Shown one piece after another: positions 28,129-38,121 of a stretch of DNA of 64,000 bases. Both the position numbers and the translations under genes were made by a program. Position 1 is the first letter of the stretch. Every line of letters begins with the position of its first letter. The DNA lies in the NCBI RefSeq assembly GCF_030503735.1, contig NZ_CP073096.1, positions 868,001 to 932,000 of the forward strand, written 5' to 3'. Under the pieces are notes generated by a model, which was not told the DNA's origin, searched no databases, and saw only the letters and a list, made by a program, of their open reading frames with translations. This stretch comes from Corynebacterium tuberculostearicum (GTDB lineage: Bacteria; Actinomycetota; Actinomycetes; Mycobacteriales; Mycobacteriaceae).

Positions 28129-29079
28129 CTAATTCAGCGGATTAACCCCTGCGCCGAAGAACCAGAGTGCGGCGAGGATGGCGATGCCGATGAGAACAAA
28201 GGCCCAGGAAGTACCCAGTGGGCGGCGTGCCCACGAGCGCTTGAAGTCTAGGGAGATAAAGCCTGGGCCAGTAAACTGCAGGCCCACTGCGATGACAAAG
28301 AGGACCAAGGAAAGCCATACGGATTCCGGCCAGCTAAAGACGTCCAGGCCGGCATCGGTCTGAGCTAGCTCGTGGACGGCAGTAAAGCCGGTCACTACCA
28401 GGCCAATCATGGCCGCCAGCGGCGTGATGAGGCCGAGCAGCAAGAACACACCAGCGATAAGCTGCATGGTCGGCACCGCAATGGACAGTGCGGTATCCCA
28501 GGCATAGTTAGCAAAGTCGCCCTCTAGACCGGACAAGCCCTGGCTATCACCGAGCTCGAAAAAGGTTTTTGCACCGGCAATGATCAGGTAGGCGCTCAGT
28601 GCGATGCGAATGAATAGCAGACCGAAGTCGATGGTGCCGCGGCGACCGTAGCGTTGATAGCCTTCCTTTTCTTCTTGTTCCGCCTGCAGTCGAGCCTCGC
28701 GCTCCTCTGCGGTTTCAGTGCTGAGGGCGCTGTCCGCGGGGGCGTCGGCAGTAGCAAGTGCCGTCTCCTGCTCCACGCTGGCCGACGTGGTGGACTCCGG
28801 TTGCGCGAAGGCTACGGTCTCCTCGCCGCCGCCACTTTGCTGACGCGCGGCCTCATTCGCACTGGAGTAGGACAGTACCTCGGTTTCCGGGTGGTCCTGC
28901 TGCGCCTGGGACGGCTTGATCTCCTGCGGCTCAGCGCGGCCGGCGCGCTCGAAGAGGCCAGGCTTCGACTTTCCCTGGCCGGAGACAGAATCCTTACTAG
29001 CGGGCTTCGCGTTGTAGGTAGGGACGTCCATATCCTCATCAAACGGGGTGGCTTTATCCGGTTGCTGCTTATCGCTCAT
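28129..29079 (-). CDS. DoxX-family membrane protein with long acidic N-terminal tail
   Basis: 316 residues. The first ~165 are a hydrophilic, Glu/Gln/Ser-rich, probably disordered cytoplasmic tail. From about 165 there is a DoxX domain with four helices (DFGLLFIRIALSAYLIIAGAKTFFEL; MQLIAGVFLLLGLITPLAAMIGL; a third hydrophobic pair) and a final helix at the C-terminus. DoxX proteins are linked to redox and thiol stress membrane complexes in mycobacteria (MRC); function here is unproven. TAAGTT and GGAG both lie within 13 bases of the ATG. Confidence 0.82.
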   Translation of the reverse strand: MSDKQQPDKATPFDEDMDVPTYNAKPASKDSVSGQGKSKPGLFERAGRAEPQEIKPSQAQQDHPETEVLSYSSANEAARQQSGGGEETVAFAQPESTTSASVEQETALATADAPADSALSTETAEEREARLQAEQEEKEGYQRYGRRGTIDFGLLFIRIALSAYLIIAGAKTFFELGDSQGLSGLEGDFANYAWDTALSIAVPTMQLIAGVFLLLGLITPLAAMIGLVVTGFTAVHELAQTDAGLDVFSWPESVWLSLVLFVIAVGLQFTGPGFISLDFKRSWARRPLGTSWAFVLIGIAILAALWFFGAGVNPLN

Positions 29080-29148
29080 AGCTCCAACTTAGGGGACGTG
29101 CCTGCACTTTTGTGGTACCCACCACGGCGCGCCGCGCGAGCACGCGTA

Positions 29149-30021
29149 CTACGTCACCACTAGATCGGCCGCAGCCTCGATTACCGAACGCGTAAGTTCG
29201 CTCAAAACCTCTGACTCCAAGCGCCAACGCTGCCAATAAAGGTCAATATCGAGCGGGGAGTCGTCGAGAAGCACCAGCTCTTTTGCCGCCAATAGGGGCA
29301 GCGCTTGGGCTTGCGGCAACAATCCCCAGCCCAAGCCGACGCGAACGGCCTCTAGGTACCCCTCGGAAGATGGAATTTGCGAAACCCGGGCGCGCACCAC
29401 GGCAGAATCAATAAACCGCTCGCGCATCGCATCATCCAGAACTTGATCGTTGGGCCCATAGCCCACAAGGGGCATCGTTTCCCACGTCAGGCTGCCACTA
29501 TGGAAGCTTTCTGCGATAGGAGGCGCCGCCACCGGGAAATAGCGCATCGTGCCTAGGAAGCTAGACTCACAGCCGGAGACCGGCGTAGCCTCCCTCGTCA
29601 CCGCGCCGAGTACATCTCCGCGCCGCAGCATCGCCAGCGTGCGCGCTTCATCCTCAATCCGGATGCGCAGCGCGACGTCGCCCCGCCGCGCGGTATCGCT
29701 GAGCACCTTCCTAAACCACGTCGCGAGCGAGTCCGAGTTCACCGCTACTGACAGCGGAACGCGGGCTAGGCGGTGTCCGAGGCGGGCATCCGTTTCTGCC
29801 TGTACCAACGCCATGCGGCGTGCGGATTGAACCAGGATCTCCCCCGCTTCCGTGGCGGTTACCGGGGTGGCGCGACGCAGGAGCACTCGCCCAGTGCTCG
29901 ATTCCAAAGCCTTTATTCGCTGGCTCACCGCCGAGGGCGATATGCCGAGCACAGCGGCAGCAACATCGAAGCTTCCCTCATCCACGATTGCGAGCAAGGT
30001 TTCTAGGTGTACCGGGTTCAT
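29149..30021 (-). CDS. lysG: LysR-type regulator of lysine export (ArgP/LysG)
   Basis: 290 residues. The N-terminal HTH reads LLAIVDEGSFDVAAAVLGISPSAVSQRIKALE, followed by the LysR effector domain. It is divergent from lysE with a 70-base gap, the arrangement known from C. glutamicum, where LysG activates lysE in response to Lys, Arg or His. TAAAAT lies 6 bases before the ATG, so the lysG mRNA is probably leaderless. Confidence 0.95.
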   Translation of the reverse strand: MNPVHLETLLAIVDEGSFDVAAAVLGISPSAVSQRIKALESSTGRVLLRRATPVTATEAGEILVQSARRMALVQAETDARLGHRLARVPLSVAVNSDSLATWFRKVLSDTARRGDVALRIRIEDEARTLAMLRRGDVLGAVTREATPVSGCESSFLGTMRYFPVAAPPIAESFHSGSLTWETMPLVGYGPNDQVLDDAMRERFIDSAVVRARVSQIPSSEGYLEAVRVGLGWGLLPQAQALPLLAAKELVLLDDSPLDIDLYWQRWRLESEVLSELTRSVIEAAADLVVT

Positions 30022-30091
30022 GAAGCTATTTTAAACCAACTGAAGATTCATTAACTGGACTAATTCAAGCAGGGAATTCACACTAGAAGGC
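30022..30091. promoter_or_regulatory. lysG-lysE divergent control region
   Basis: Seventy A/T-rich bases between the two start codons. They hold the lysG box TAAAAT on the minus strand and, for lysE, CACACT 7 bases before its ATG with AAGG. LysG would bind here by analogy with C. glutamicum; I cannot fix the exact site. Confidence 0.6.
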
Positions 30092-30784
30092 ATGTCCATT
30101 GTGCTTGCCGGTTTCTTCCTGGGATTATCGCTCATCGTGGCCGTCGGCCCGCAAAATGCCATGCTGCTCAAGTACGGCATCCGCCGCGACCACATTGGCC
30201 TCATCATTGCCGTCTGCGCGCTTTCCGACGTCATCCTGATTACCGCCGGCACGGCCGGCGTGGGCTACTTGGTAGAAAAATTCCCCAACGCCCTGCAGGT
30301 TCTGAAATATGTTGGCGCCGCTTACCTGGCGTATTTCACCTTTACCTGCTTCCGCGATGCGGTCAAGACCAAAGGCGAGGCCATCGAGGTGGAATCCACA
30401 CAGCCGAAAGTACCGCAGGAAGTCGCTTCCTTCGATGGCTCTCAGGCACGCAGCACGACCAAGACCGCAACTCGCGTCGAGATCAAGCGCTCCCCTTCGT
30501 GGGTTAAGCCGCTATTGACCGCCCTGGCCTTAACGTGGCTTAACCCAGGCGCCTACGTGGACGTAGTGGTCATGCTCGGCAGCATTGCTAATCAATATGG
30601 CGAAACGGGGCGCTGGCTTTTCGCCGTGGGTGCAATCTGTGCCAGCTTTTCTTGGTTTCCGTGTATCGGTTTCGGAGCCGCACGCTTTTCCCACGTGTTG
30701 TCCCGGCCCACGGTGTGGCGCTGGATCAACCTAAGTATTGGCGTCATCATGATCGGCCTAACACTCAAGTTGCTTCTGCTCTAG
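30092..30784 (+). CDS. lysE: L-lysine/L-arginine exporter
   Basis: 230 residues with five to six hydrophobic helices of the LysE family. The hallmark GLSLIVAVGPQNAMLLKYGI is at the N-terminus, and LTWLNPGAYVDVVVMLG contains the second conserved Asn-Pro. The hydrophilic loop (~85-135) is longer than in many relatives. It exports basic amino acids in antiport when internal pools rise and is controlled by the divergent lysG. Confidence 0.95.
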   Translation: MSIVLAGFFLGLSLIVAVGPQNAMLLKYGIRRDHIGLIIAVCALSDVILITAGTAGVGYLVEKFPNALQVLKYVGAAYLAYFTFTCFRDAVKTKGEAIEVESTQPKVPQEVASFDGSQARSTTKTATRVEIKRSPSWVKPLLTALALTWLNPGAYVDVVVMLGSIANQYGETGRWLFAVGAICASFSWFPCIGFGAARFSHVLSRPTVWRWINLSIGVIMIGLTLKLLLL

Positions 30785-30805
30785 GGGGCCGGGCTCGGTA
30801 GCGGC

Positions 30806-31876
30806 CTAGTCGCCGCGAACGCGCGAAGCGGTAGCGCCGGCCCAACGGTTGATTCCGGCGTCGTGGGCAGCGTCATCAATAGCAGCAAGCTCATCCGCGC
30901 TGAATTCCAGGTTATCCAGCGCCCCAAGGTTGTGCTCAAGCTGCTCTACCGAAGAAGCACCCAACAGCGCCGAGGTAAGCGTGCGATCACCCTGATCACG
31001 CAGCACCCACGAGATAGCCATCTGCGCCAGAGACTGACCACGCTTGCCTGCAATATCGTTGAGCGAACGGATCATGGAAAGGTTCTCCTCATTGATCCAG
31101 TCCTTTTCCAAGGTCTTATCCTTGGCTGCGCGGGAGTCTGCGGGAATGCCATCAATATAGCGGTCGGTCAGCATGCCCTGCGCCAGCGGACCGAAACCAA
31201 TCACGCCCAATCCGCTGCGTCCAGTGACGTCAAGCAGCGACTCCCCGTCTTCCCCGGGCCGCTCAATCCAGCGGTTCAAAATGGAGTAGCTCGGCTGATG
31301 AATCAGCAACGGGCAACCTTCATCCTCCATGAATTCCACGGCTTCCGTGGTGAGCTCCGGGCCGTAGGAGGAAATCCCAACGTACAGGGCCTTGCCAGAA
31401 GCCACGATATCGCGCAATGCGTACAAGGTCTCTTCCAACGGAGTATCCGGGTCCGGACGATGGTGGTAAAAGATATCCACATAATCCAGGCCCATCCGCT
31501 TCAGGGACGCATCCAAGGAACTAACTAGGTACTTGCGAGAACCACCGAAGCCATATGGGGAATCATTCATCACCCACCCGGCCTTGGAAGAAATGATCAT
31601 TTCATCGCGCAAGGGGCGGAAATCGCGGGCGAAGATGCGGCCAAAGTTGTCCTCGGCGGCACCAGGCTCGGGGCCATAGTTATTGGCCAAATCGAAATGA
31701 GTAATCCCCCGGTCATATGCCGCGCGCAAAATTTCGCGCTGCGTAGCCAGGGGACGATCATCGCCGAAGTTCTGCCACAGACCAAGGGAGATGGCCGGCA
31801 ACTTCAGCCCAGAGTTACCTACTCGGCGGTACTCCATCGAATCATAACGGTCAGATGCGGGTGCATAGATACTCAT
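30806..31876 (-). CDS. Aldo/keto reductase, YghZ (glyceraldehyde-3-phosphate reductase-like) type
   Basis: 356 residues. The catalytic tetrad is visible: Asp and Tyr in HFDLANNYG, Lys in ISSKAGW, His in DIFYHHRPDPDTP. The (KSTRG)-like NADPH site lies near the C-terminus (TSALLGASSVEQLEHNL). MEYRRVGNSGLKLPAISLGLWQNFG and GPEPGAAE place it in the AKR14/YghZ group, which reduces small aldehydes and methylglyoxal. The ATG at 31876 is 17 bases after the YkvI-type gene, so the two form an operon. Confidence 0.9.
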   Translation of the reverse strand: MSIYAPASDRYDSMEYRRVGNSGLKLPAISLGLWQNFGDDRPLATQREILRAAYDRGITHFDLANNYGPEPGAAEDNFGRIFARDFRPLRDEMIISSKAGWVMNDSPYGFGGSRKYLVSSLDASLKRMGLDYVDIFYHHRPDPDTPLEETLYALRDIVASGKALYVGISSYGPELTTEAVEFMEDEGCPLLIHQPSYSILNRWIERPGEDGESLLDVTGRSGLGVIGFGPLAQGMLTDRYIDGIPADSRAAKDKTLEKDWINEENLSMIRSLNDIAGKRGQSLAQMAISWVLRDQGDRTLTSALLGASSVEQLEHNLGALDNLEFSADELAAIDDAAHDAGINRWAGATASRVRGD

Positions 31877-31892
31877 AGCACCCATTGTCCGC

Positions 31893-33320
31893 CTAATTCT
31901 TGGAATTATCAGCCTGCGGCAGCTCCTTATCTTCCTCAGGGTCTCCGGATGCACCGGTTTCTTCGACCCACTTTTCAATTTCTTCAGGCGTACGGTCGGT
32001 TTCTACCGCGTCGCGTTCGGTGTAATAGGAGTAGTCGTGGCGCTTTTCTGCGTACTCCTTTTTGTCAAAGTCCACGTGATCGTCGCCGTCAAGCTCCTCG
32101 ATGACCTCATCCACCAGCTCATCATAGAGGGCCTCGTTATCCATATTGGAGTCCTCGATGTGCTGGCCAATCTCGTCATCATAACGCTCAGCGTCATAAT
32201 CCTTGTTGGGGTTCAGCTTCAGGTGCATAAGTGAACGTAGGCGCTCGCGACGCACTGCCTCGTCCTTAATCTGGGCTTGGCTACGGAACCAGGCAAAAAC
32301 CAAGATTGCCACCATGAGGATGCCCATGTAGCCGATGATTGGGTAGATGTAGTTCATCAAGGTCTTAAAGCCGGCGAAAGAGACCGCGAAACCAGCCAAG
32401 CAGCCGATGACGAAGATAACTGGGAAGCGCTTCTCATGGCCGGCGGACAGGCGTTTGCCCAGCGCGTAGAACATACCGATAGCGGTATTGAAGATCATCA
32501 GGTAGATGATGACCGCCATGATGGCACCCAATGTCGGGTTAACGCTATCGACGAGGGAAAGCATCGGGATATCGGACCCTTGAGCCTTGTCCGAGTTCAT
32601 CAGCAAGGAGAAACCTGCAAGGCCCATCATGATGGAGTAAATTACTCCGCCTACGATGCCGCCCCAACCAGCCTCGCGTGGGCTGATATTGTCACCACCG
32701 ATAACTAGGGACATGGACACAGCGAGCATCAGGGCTAGGCCGTTATAGTTCAGTGCGGAAATCAGCCAGTTACCAATCGGAGTATCGATCTGGCTGGAGG
32801 CATCCATGGCAGCGCCAATGTCATCTGGCATATTGAGGGCGGTGTAGATAGCAATACCAATGACCGCAATGATGATGGTCGGTGTTACAGCACCGATAAC
32901 CTTGGCTACCTTGTCCACGTCGAACATGCCCACGATAAGCACCAATACCAGCATGAGGGTGGAACCAATCCAGGTCTTCCACCCAAATTGCTGCTGCATA
33001 TTGGAACCGGCGCCCGCCAACATCACAAAGCCGATGGCGAAAAGGGTAATGACCACCGCCACATCCAGCAATTTAGACACAATGGGGTGGGTGACATTGC
33101 GAAAGACCGTATTGTGCTCAGCCGCGTGGAAATAACTTCCCAACTGCAAGAAAACGGTACCCGCAAGGGTCATGATGAGGGCAGCGACGATGAGGCCAGG
33201 AATGCCCCAGGTACCAAAAGCGGTGAAGTACTGCACCACTTCTTGGCCTGTGGCAAAACCAGCACCAACGAGCAAGCCCACGAAGGACATAGCAATGGCG
33301 ATAATGTTTTTAGAAGACAC
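31893..33320 (-). CDS. YkvI-type membrane transporter with acidic C-terminal tail
   Basis: 475 residues. Ten or so helices cover residues 1-355, starting with the unwound-helix motif FVGLLVGAGFATGQEVVQYFT, typical of COG3949 (YkvI) in the APC-like superfamily. The last ~115 residues are a hydrophilic tail full of Asp, Glu and Tyr, longer than I expect for this family. Substrate unknown; amino acid transport is a family-level guess. The aldo/keto reductase gene follows. Confidence 0.8.
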   Translation of the reverse strand: MSSKNIIAIAMSFVGLLVGAGFATGQEVVQYFTAFGTWGIPGLIVAALIMTLAGTVFLQLGSYFHAAEHNTVFRNVTHPIVSKLLDVAVVITLFAIGFVMLAGAGSNMQQQFGWKTWIGSTLMLVLVLIVGMFDVDKVAKVIGAVTPTIIIAVIGIAIYTALNMPDDIGAAMDASSQIDTPIGNWLISALNYNGLALMLAVSMSLVIGGDNISPREAGWGGIVGGVIYSIMMGLAGFSLLMNSDKAQGSDIPMLSLVDSVNPTLGAIMAVIIYLMIFNTAIGMFYALGKRLSAGHEKRFPVIFVIGCLAGFAVSFAGFKTLMNYIYPIIGYMGILMVAILVFAWFRSQAQIKDEAVRRERLRSLMHLKLNPNKDYDAERYDDEIGQHIEDSNMDNEALYDELVDEVIEELDGDDHVDFDKKEYAEKRHDYSYYTERDAVETDRTPEEIEKWVEETGASGDPEEDKELPQADNSKN

Positions 33321-33522
33321 AGTTGCCTAACTTTTCGTAGCGAATATCTCTCGCATACAGGTGCGCGCGGCCCCAGTCCCCCGCCCCCAGCTAGTGGGCC
33401 GCACAACACAAATATGCTTTCCTTAAGGAATGGTACGTAAGTAACTCGTTAAACACCTACTGGCACATACCGATATTGTACTAAATCACATTTAAGGAAA
33501 ACGCCGAAAATGGCCGGGCGAC
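33321..33522. other. Intergenic region upstream of the YkvI-type gene
   Basis: About 200 bases with no gene. It contains a 12-bp palindrome TTCCTTAAGGAA (33419-33430) and a second TTAAGGAA half near 33492. Nothing else recognised. Confidence 0.35.
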
Positions 33523-34575
33523 TCAGTCTTCAAAGGTCGCGGTATCAATCACGAAGCGGAACTTTACATCGCCTTGCACCACGCGCTCATAGGCGTCATC
33601 AACATCGTTGACGCCGATCTTTTCAATAACGGCGCCGATACCGTGCTCGGCACAGAAGTCCAGCATCTCCTGGGTCTCTGCAATGCCGCCGATATTATTA
33701 CCCGTAAGCACCTTGCCGCCACCGACGAGGCTGCTCATATGGATCCCCAGCTCCTCCGGCGGAAGTCCGACAACGGACATAATGCCGCGCGGCTTCAGTA
33801 GCTGCAGATAGTCATCGAGGGAGTACCGGGCAGATATGGTGGACAAGATGACGTCGAATTCGCCGCGGTGGTTGGCAAAGAAGTCTTCCTCTTCACCGGT
33901 GGCCAGAATATGCTTCGCACCCAGCTCATAGGCTTCCTTTTCCTTGCGCAGGGAGCGGGAAATCACGGTTACTTCCGCGCCCTTTGCCGCAGCGATCTGC
34001 ACACCCATGTGGCCCAAGCCGCCCAGGCCTACTACGGCAACCTTGTCGCCTTCTTTAACCTGCCAGCGAGCCAGCGGCGAATAGGTGGTGATTCCCGCGC
34101 ACAGCAGCGGGGCTGCGACGTCAAAGTCAATACCCTCTGGAATGGTGCACACGAAGCCTTCGTTGACTACTACCTTCTGGGCATAGCCGCCTTGGGTAAT
34201 GGTGCCGTCGACGTCTTCGGAGTTATAGGTGCCCACATTGCCTTTCAGGCAGTTCTGCTCCTGGCCGTTGCGGCACTGTTCGCACTCGCCACAGGAGTTC
34301 ACCAGGCAGCCCACGCCCACGCGGTCGCCCACTTTGAACTTGGTGACCTTATCGCCCACAGCTTCCACAACGCCGGCGATCTCATGGCCCACCGTCAGGG
34401 GGAAGTGGGCCTGGCCCCACTCGTTGCGGATCGTGTGAATATCGGAGTGGCAAATACCTGCAGCCTTGATATCAATGACCACATCGTCTTCGCGCGGATC
34501 GCGGCGCTCGATTTCTACGACATTGAATGGTGCTTCAGGGCTTTCTTTTTGCAATACTTTGCTCTTAATTGTCAT
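33523..34575 (-). CDS. Zinc-dependent NAD(P) alcohol dehydrogenase, AdhA/cinnamyl-type
   Basis: 350 residues of the medium-chain dehydrogenase family. Catalytic zinc ligands lie in AAGICHSDIHTI and VGHEIAGVVEAVG. The structural zinc site is GVGCLVNSCGECEQCRNGQEQNC. The cofactor fold has VVGLGGLGHMGVQIAAAKGAEV. This set matches YahK/CAD-type enzymes that reduce a wide range of aldehydes with NADPH. ATG 34575 is preferred over 34581. It stands alone, between the gatB terminator and the YkvI-type operon. Confidence 0.92.
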   Translation of the reverse strand: MTIKSKVLQKESPEAPFNVVEIERRDPREDDVVIDIKAAGICHSDIHTIRNEWGQAHFPLTVGHEIAGVVEAVGDKVTKFKVGDRVGVGCLVNSCGECEQCRNGQEQNCLKGNVGTYNSEDVDGTITQGGYAQKVVVNEGFVCTIPEGIDFDVAAPLLCAGITTYSPLARWQVKEGDKVAVVGLGGLGHMGVQIAAAKGAEVTVISRSLRKEKEAYELGAKHILATGEEEDFFANHRGEFDVILSTISARYSLDDYLQLLKPRGIMSVVGLPPEELGIHMSSLVGGGKVLTGNNIGGIAETQEMLDFCAEHGIGAVIEKIGVNDVDDAYERVVQGDVKFRFVIDTATFED

Positions 34576-34654
34576 GCCCACGACCCTACGCGTAACCCCA
34601 CTGACCTCGCCTAACGAAAATTATCACCAATTCCAGCACAGGGTTGGTGGCACG

Positions 34655-34701
34655 AAAAGCCAGCCGCGCTCCCCTCCGATGGAAGGACAAACGCAGCCGG
34701 C
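34655..34701 (-). terminator. gatB terminator
   Basis: On the minus strand GCCGGCTGCG pairs with CGCGGCTGGC (two wobbles) and is followed by TTTT. It lies just past the gatB stop. Confidence 0.75.
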
Positions 34702-34713
34702 CTATTAGGGTGT

Positions 34714-36219
34714 TTAGTTCAGCTTCTCTGCGATGAGCTTATTTACCTGGCCCGGATCAGCCTTACCCTGGGTGGCCTTCATGACCGCACCGACGATGGC
34801 ACCGGTTACCTTTTTATTTCCGGCGCGGTATTTCTCCACGATGTCCGGATTGGCGGCCAGCGCATCATCCACTGCCTTTTCAATAGCTCCGTCATCGCGC
34901 ACGACCTCAAGGCCGCGCTTTTCGACGACCTCGTCAACGTCGCCCTCGCCAGCCAGTACGCCATCGACGGCCTTACGCGCCAGCTTGGTAGTCAGCTTGC
35001 CCTCATTAACTAGCTCAATGACGCGCGCCACGTGTTGCGGGGTGATAGATAGACCGGCGAGATCGGTCTCCTGCTCGTTGGCCTTGCCCGCTAAGTAGGA
35101 AACCCACCAAGCACGTGCCTCGTCCGGCTTCGCACCAGCTTCTACGGTATCCACGATGAGGTCGAGAGCGCCGGCGTTAACTAGGTCGCGCATCTCTTCA
35201 TCCTTGATGCCCCATTCTTCCTGGATTCGTGCGCGGCGAACCCACGGCAGCTCCGGCAGGGTCTGGCGCAGTTCTTCGACCCACTCGCGCGGTGCGATAA
35301 CCGGCGGAAGGTCCGGATCGTTGAAGTAGCGGTAGTCTTCTGCGGTTTCCTTCGGACGGCCCTTCGAGGTGGTTCCGTCCGCCTCCTGGTAGTGGCGGGT
35401 TTCCTGGTCAATACTCCCGCCATCTTCGAGCACTTGCGCCTGACGCTGCATCTCGAAGCGAACGGCCTGCTCCACAGAACGCAGCGAGTTAATATTCTTC
35501 GTTTCGGTGCGGGTTCCGAATTCTTCCTGTCCAAATGGGCGCAGGGACAAGTTGGAGTCCACGCGCATGGAGCCTTGGTCCATACGGGCATCGGAGACGC
35601 CCAAGGCAGCAACGAGCTCGCGCAGGGCAGAGACATAGGCCTTAGCCACCTCGGGCGCACGCTCACCGGCACCGATGATCGGCTTGGTCACAATCTCAAT
35701 GAGAGGGATGCCAGCGCGGTTGCAATCCACTAGCGATGCGGTAGCGCCGTGAATACGGCCATCGGCACCGCCCATGTGGGTCAACTTGCCGGTGTCTTCC
35801 TCCATGTGGGCACGCTCGATTTCTACGCGCCACTCGGTGCCGTCCTCCAGCACAACGTCCAGGTAGCCGTCATAGGCAATCGGCTCGTCGTACTGGGAAA
35901 TCTGGTAGTTCTTCGGCTGGTCCGGGTAAAAGTAATTTTTGCGGGCAAAGCGTGAGGACTCCGCAATGGAGCAATTAAGCGCAAGCCCAATCTTGATGGC
36001 CCCCTCCACGCCCTTGGAGTTAACTACCGGCAGCGCACCGGGAAGGCCCAGGGATACCGGGTCAACGTTGGAATTAGGCGCTGCGTTGAAGTTCGTAGGA
36101 GAGGTAGAAAACATCTTGGTTTCCGTATCCAGCTCTACGTGGACTTCCATGCCCATTACCGGTTCGAACTTTTCTAGGACCTCATCGAAGTCCATCAGGT
36201 CATACATCGCAGCAGTCAT
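34714..36219 (-). CDS. gatB: Asp-tRNA(Asn)/Glu-tRNA(Gln) amidotransferase subunit B
   Basis: 501 residues. It binds and phosphorylates the misacylated tRNA for transamidation with GatA/GatC. The signature [16 protein letters not shown] is near residue 25, then [18 protein letters not shown], and [11 protein letters not shown] leads into the GatB tail domain (YqeY-like) at the C-terminus. TAAGAT lies 7 bases before ATG 36219 ([10 protein letters not shown]), so I use that start; ATG 36228 is an alternative. gatC and gatA lie together 5 kb away. Confidence 0.96.
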   Translation of the reverse strand: MTAAMYDLMDFDEVLEKFEPVMGMEVHVELDTETKMFSTSPTNFNAAPNSNVDPVSLGLPGALPVVNSKGVEGAIKIGLALNCSIAESSRFARKNYFYPDQPKNYQISQYDEPIAYDGYLDVVLEDGTEWRVEIERAHMEEDTGKLTHMGGADGRIHGATASLVDCNRAGIPLIEIVTKPIIGAGERAPEVAKAYVSALRELVAALGVSDARMDQGSMRVDSNLSLRPFGQEEFGTRTETKNINSLRSVEQAVRFEMQRQAQVLEDGGSIDQETRHYQEADGTTSKGRPKETAEDYRYFNDPDLPPVIAPREWVEELRQTLPELPWVRRARIQEEWGIKDEEMRDLVNAGALDLIVDTVEAGAKPDEARAWWVSYLAGKANEQETDLAGLSITPQHVARVIELVNEGKLTTKLARKAVDGVLAGEGDVDEVVEKRGLEVVRDDGAIEKAVDDALAANPDIVEKYRAGNKKVTGAIVGAVMKATQGKADPGQVNKLIAEKLN

Positions 36220-36276
36220 GCGTGCCATCTTAATACGTCCATGCGCCCGCGCGCTCACGCCCCTAAGCTGAATATT

Positions 36277-37062
36277 ATGACTACACCACATAGCGTTGAT
36301 GCTGCGCTTATCGATGCCCCATTGATCAACATCGCAGTCTTCCGCACTGCCCCTACCCCTGAGGAGGTAAGCGAGCGCCTGACCACCACTTTTGGTGACC
36401 GCCTGGGAGAAATCACACCGGGTAAGAATCCAGGAAGCATCATGGTTGAGCTTGATGATTCATTTTTATTGCACTACCAAGCCGTTGACACCCCTCCCAC
36501 CCGTGATAGCTATGGCCTCCACCCCATTTTGAGCGCGGATGCCCGCGGCCTTGATTCCGCCACCGCACAAATCCTCGTCACTGTTTTCGCGCAGAATGAC
36601 GAGCAAGACCGCGCGAAGCAATTCCGCGAAGCCCGCCGCAAACACCTCGAATTGCTCTCCAAGGCCACTGCCGTGGTGGCCGAACACCCTGACTGCTTGA
36701 TAGTCCACAATCCTCGCGGCAACGTATCCATCGCACCGAATACTTTCCTCGAGGCCGTTCGGGACAACCTTGCCCCGATGCACATCGCCCCAGTGTGGCT
36801 CACCCAAAAAGGAAACAAGATCTTGGGTTATACCGTTGGGCTCGTCCAAGCCGGACACCCCGAAATTCAGGCGGCTACCGAATCCATGGATCCCACCGAT
36901 CTTTATTACAAGCTAGCTAATATTGCAGACCACGTTCTCCAAGGTGCCACCGTCAAAGACGGCGACACCCTAAGTTTCGAGCAAGGCCAGCCCCCACTGA
37001 CCGTGGCAAAAGAGCCCTGGTTTGTAGACGAGTCTCTTCCTGCGGTCACGATTAACTTCTAG
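36277..37062 (+). CDS. DUF4261-like protein of unknown function
   Basis: 261 residues, soluble, no signal peptide. The C-terminal ~60 residues ([40 protein letters not shown]) resemble DUF4261. TAAGCT lies 7 bases before ATG 36277, indicating a leaderless transcript divergent from gatB. Function not known, and no motif suggests an enzyme. Confidence 0.7.
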   Translation: MTTPHSVDAALIDAPLINIAVFRTAPTPEEVSERLTTTFGDRLGEITPGKNPGSIMVELDDSFLLHYQAVDTPPTRDSYGLHPILSADARGLDSATAQILVTVFAQNDEQDRAKQFREARRKHLELLSKATAVVAEHPDCLIVHNPRGNVSIAPNTFLEAVRDNLAPMHIAPVWLTQKGNKILGYTVGLVQAGHPEIQAATESMDPTDLYYKLANIADHVLQGATVKDGDTLSFEQGQPPLTVAKEPWFVDESLPAVTINF

Positions 37063-38057
37063 CGAATTCTTCCACCCTTACGGGAATCCGAATAACGGCA
37101 GATGGCTGCCAGCACTGCACCGGAAAGGTTGTGCCACACGGAAAAGACAGCGCCGGGCAGGGCAGCCAGTGGATTCATGTAAGTCGATGCCAGGGACGTC
37201 GCCAAGCCGGAGTTTTGCATGCCCACCTCGACGGCCATGGTGCGACGGGCGGTAATAGCTTGTTTGGTCACCGCTCCTGCAAGGTAGCCCAGCAGATAGC
37301 CACAGGCATTATGGATAGCTACGGCCCCAAAGACCAGCGCACCCGCCATAGCGATGGGGTCGTGCGCACCGCCGACCACGATGCACACAATGGCGGAAAT
37401 CGCGGCAACTGAGATCCACGGCAATGCTGCGTTAATCTTTGCCACCAAGCGTGGAAATAGCATGCCGACAAGGATGCCGGCCACGACGGGAATGAGAACT
37501 ACTTTGACGATGGACCACGCCATCGCCGGAGCGGAGACTGGCATATACTCCCCCGCCAACCACAAGGTCAACAAAGGGGTTAGAACCGGCGCAAGTAACG
37601 TGGAAATTGATGTCATGGTTACTGAAAGAGCGACATCACCGCGGGCAAGGTAAGAGACCACATTAGAGCTCGTGCCGCCAGGAGCACAGCCCACTAGAAT
37701 GACGCCGGCCGCCACCTCATCAGGCAGATCCATGACCGCAACCACCAGCAGCGCTACCAGCGGCATGATCACAAACTGAGCCACGACTCCGATGAGCACC
37801 GGAAGAGGCCTGCGCGCCACTAGGGCAAAATCCACTGGTTTAAGGGTAAGCCCCATACCGAACATGACGATTCCCAGCAGCGGGGTGACCTGAGGGGCGA
37901 AGGAGGCTGCGGTGTCCGGCGCGAGGTAGCCAATTACTCCACCGATAATCACAAGCACGGGAAAGCCCAGCGCTGCAATGAACGCTTGGCGGTCTTGTGC
38001 TGAAGAGGGCGCGGGCCGCGCCTCTACCCGATTATCTGTCCTTCTATCGATACTCAT
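37059..38057 (-). CDS. Bile acid:sodium symporter (BASS/SBF) family transporter
   Basis: 332 residues with nine or ten helices after a short charged N-terminus. Family landmarks are MFGMGLTLKPVDFALV, the sodium-site stretch GCAPGGTSSNVVSYLARGDVALSV, and AVEVGMQNSGLATSLA near the C-terminus. Bacterial members import various organic anions with sodium; pantoate and taurocholate-like substrates are known in the family, and the substrate here is open. The ATG at 38057 is used because the upstream codon in frame is only TTG. Confidence 0.9.
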   Translation of the reverse strand: MSIDRRTDNRVEARPAPSSAQDRQAFIAALGFPVLVIIGGVIGYLAPDTAASFAPQVTPLLGIVMFGMGLTLKPVDFALVARRPLPVLIGVVAQFVIMPLVALLVVAVMDLPDEVAAGVILVGCAPGGTSSNVVSYLARGDVALSVTMTSISTLLAPVLTPLLTLWLAGEYMPVSAPAMAWSIVKVVLIPVVAGILVGMLFPRLVAKINAALPWISVAAISAIVCIVVGGAHDPIAMAGALVFGAVAIHNACGYLLGYLAGAVTKQAITARRTMAVEVGMQNSGLATSLASTYMNPLAALPGAVFSVWHNLSGAVLAAICRYSDSRKGGRIR

Positions 38058-38062
38058 GGACA

Positions 38063-38091
38063 AAAGAACACGCTCCCACCCAGTGGGAGCG
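38063..38091 (-). terminator. pfkA terminator
   Basis: A perfect 9-bp stem CGCTCCCAC / GTGGGAGCG with a three-base loop (38071-38091), followed on the minus strand by TGTTCTTTTG. It separates pfkA from the BASS transporter gene. Confidence 0.85.
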
Positions 38092-38121
38092 CTATCTTAA
38101 TATTCGGAACGCGGAATGCCT

